Below are positions 63,849 through 64,000 of a stretch of 64,000 nucleotides of DNA, piece by piece. The DNA is from an uncultured Roseibium sp. (GTDB lineage: Bacteria; Pseudomonadota; Alphaproteobacteria; Rhizobiales; Stappiaceae). The DNA lies in assembly GCF_947499295.1 (NCBI RefSeq), contig NZ_CANMNP010000001.1:1-64000 (forward strand), in the 5' to 3' direction. The position numbers were made by a program, and so were the translations under genes. The notes under the pieces are model-generated. The model was given only the letters and a program-made list of their open reading frames with translations, was not told the DNA's origin and made no database searches. How positions within the stretch are numbered: the first letter of the stretch is position 1; every line of letters begins with the position of its first letter.

Positions 63849-64000
63849 TCAAAACAAAACAGCGGGCAACCAGGTGGCAAGCACCGGAAACGCAATGACC
63901 ACGGCAAGCGCCAGCAATTGAATTGCGACAAACGGGATGACCGCAACGTAAATGTCGGACGTTCGGATTTCCGCCGGGGCCACAGATCGAAAGTAAAAGA
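63849..64000 (-). CDS. TRAP transporter large permease (DctM), 3' end only
   Basis: The C-terminal 50 residues of a DctM-type permease ('IYVAVIPFVAIQLLALAVVIAFP', ending in 'WLPAVLF') run into the window from the right edge. The stop is 13 nt before the binding-protein start. It and the small permease gene belong to the same operon upstream. Confidence 0.85.
   Translation of the reverse strand, partial: FYFRSVAPAEIRTSDIYVAVIPFVAIQLLALAVVIAFPVLATWLPAVLF

Overview
This window looks like a chromosomal segment of a marine-type alphaproteobacterium, most likely Hyphomicrobiales close to Stappiaceae (Roseibium/Labrenzia-like). This is inferred from gene content: class I fumarase, twin-arginine proteins, CobT/CobS, GbcAB/DgcA-type betaine demethylation, a TRAP transporter, and RTX proteins with a HlyC-type acyltransferase. 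The base composition is moderately GC-rich. No rRNA, tRNA or CRISPR array was found.

Layout. 1-1.02 kb: 3'-truncated FecR-domain protein ending in an Asn/Ser/Gly tandem-repeat tail. 1.2-7.0 kb: glycerophosphodiester phosphodiesterase, a YceI / cytochrome b561 / YceI cassette, class I fumarase, and an L,D-transpeptidase. 7.1-13 kb: a DnaB-like ATPase, DUF971, photolyase, and a cupin-ArsR-AHSA1 operon with a paired palindromic operator. This is followed by a divergent Acg-type flavoprotein with a MarR regulator behind its own 16-bp palindrome. 13-23 kb: molybdenum cofactor and formate dehydrogenase maturation (moaA; fdhD-mobA-mobB-moeA joined by 4-bp overlaps), a Bcr/CflA exporter, Mrp, an SDR, a GNAT and a BLUF photoreceptor. 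23-31 kb: MBL-fold enzyme with a divergent LysR regulator, a GST, and an amino-acid ABC transporter without an ATPase gene followed by a PLP lyase. A GcvA-like LysR gene sits opposite a candidate 50-residue ORF.

31-46 kb: beta-hydroxyacid dehydrogenase, AlkD-like protein, then a betaine/methyl-proline demethylation cluster (gbcB, gbcA, dgcA) with a TetR regulator and an 11-2-11 palindrome. dgcA carries a one-base deletion. Next come Lrp/AsnC, a UDG-family protein, a histidine kinase, cobT/cobS, a lipoprotein hydrolase, DUF1289, a retropepsin-like protease and dusA. 46.3-48.3 kb is a gene-poor islet with an FkbM methyltransferase and an IS5-type transposase remnant. 48.3-55.7 kb: DUF3179, two small secreted proteins, a stand-alone condensation-fold protein, a CAP/RTX protein interrupted by one in-frame TAG, and an EamA exporter.

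55.7-62.7 kb is the most interesting block. It holds a 1188-residue protein with about 34 strict 18-residue repeats (RTX nonapeptide plus a 'G-x-G-A-S-N-V-M' half) and, directly upstream, a HlyC-type lysine acyltransferase. An adjacent 7TM-DISM histidine kinase with a divergent NarL-type regulator could control the pair. The repeat protein lacks the hydrophobic pore-forming region of classical acylated RTX toxins, so it may be a different kind of acylated secreted protein. The window ends with a TRAP substrate-binding protein and the 3' end of its large permease gene.
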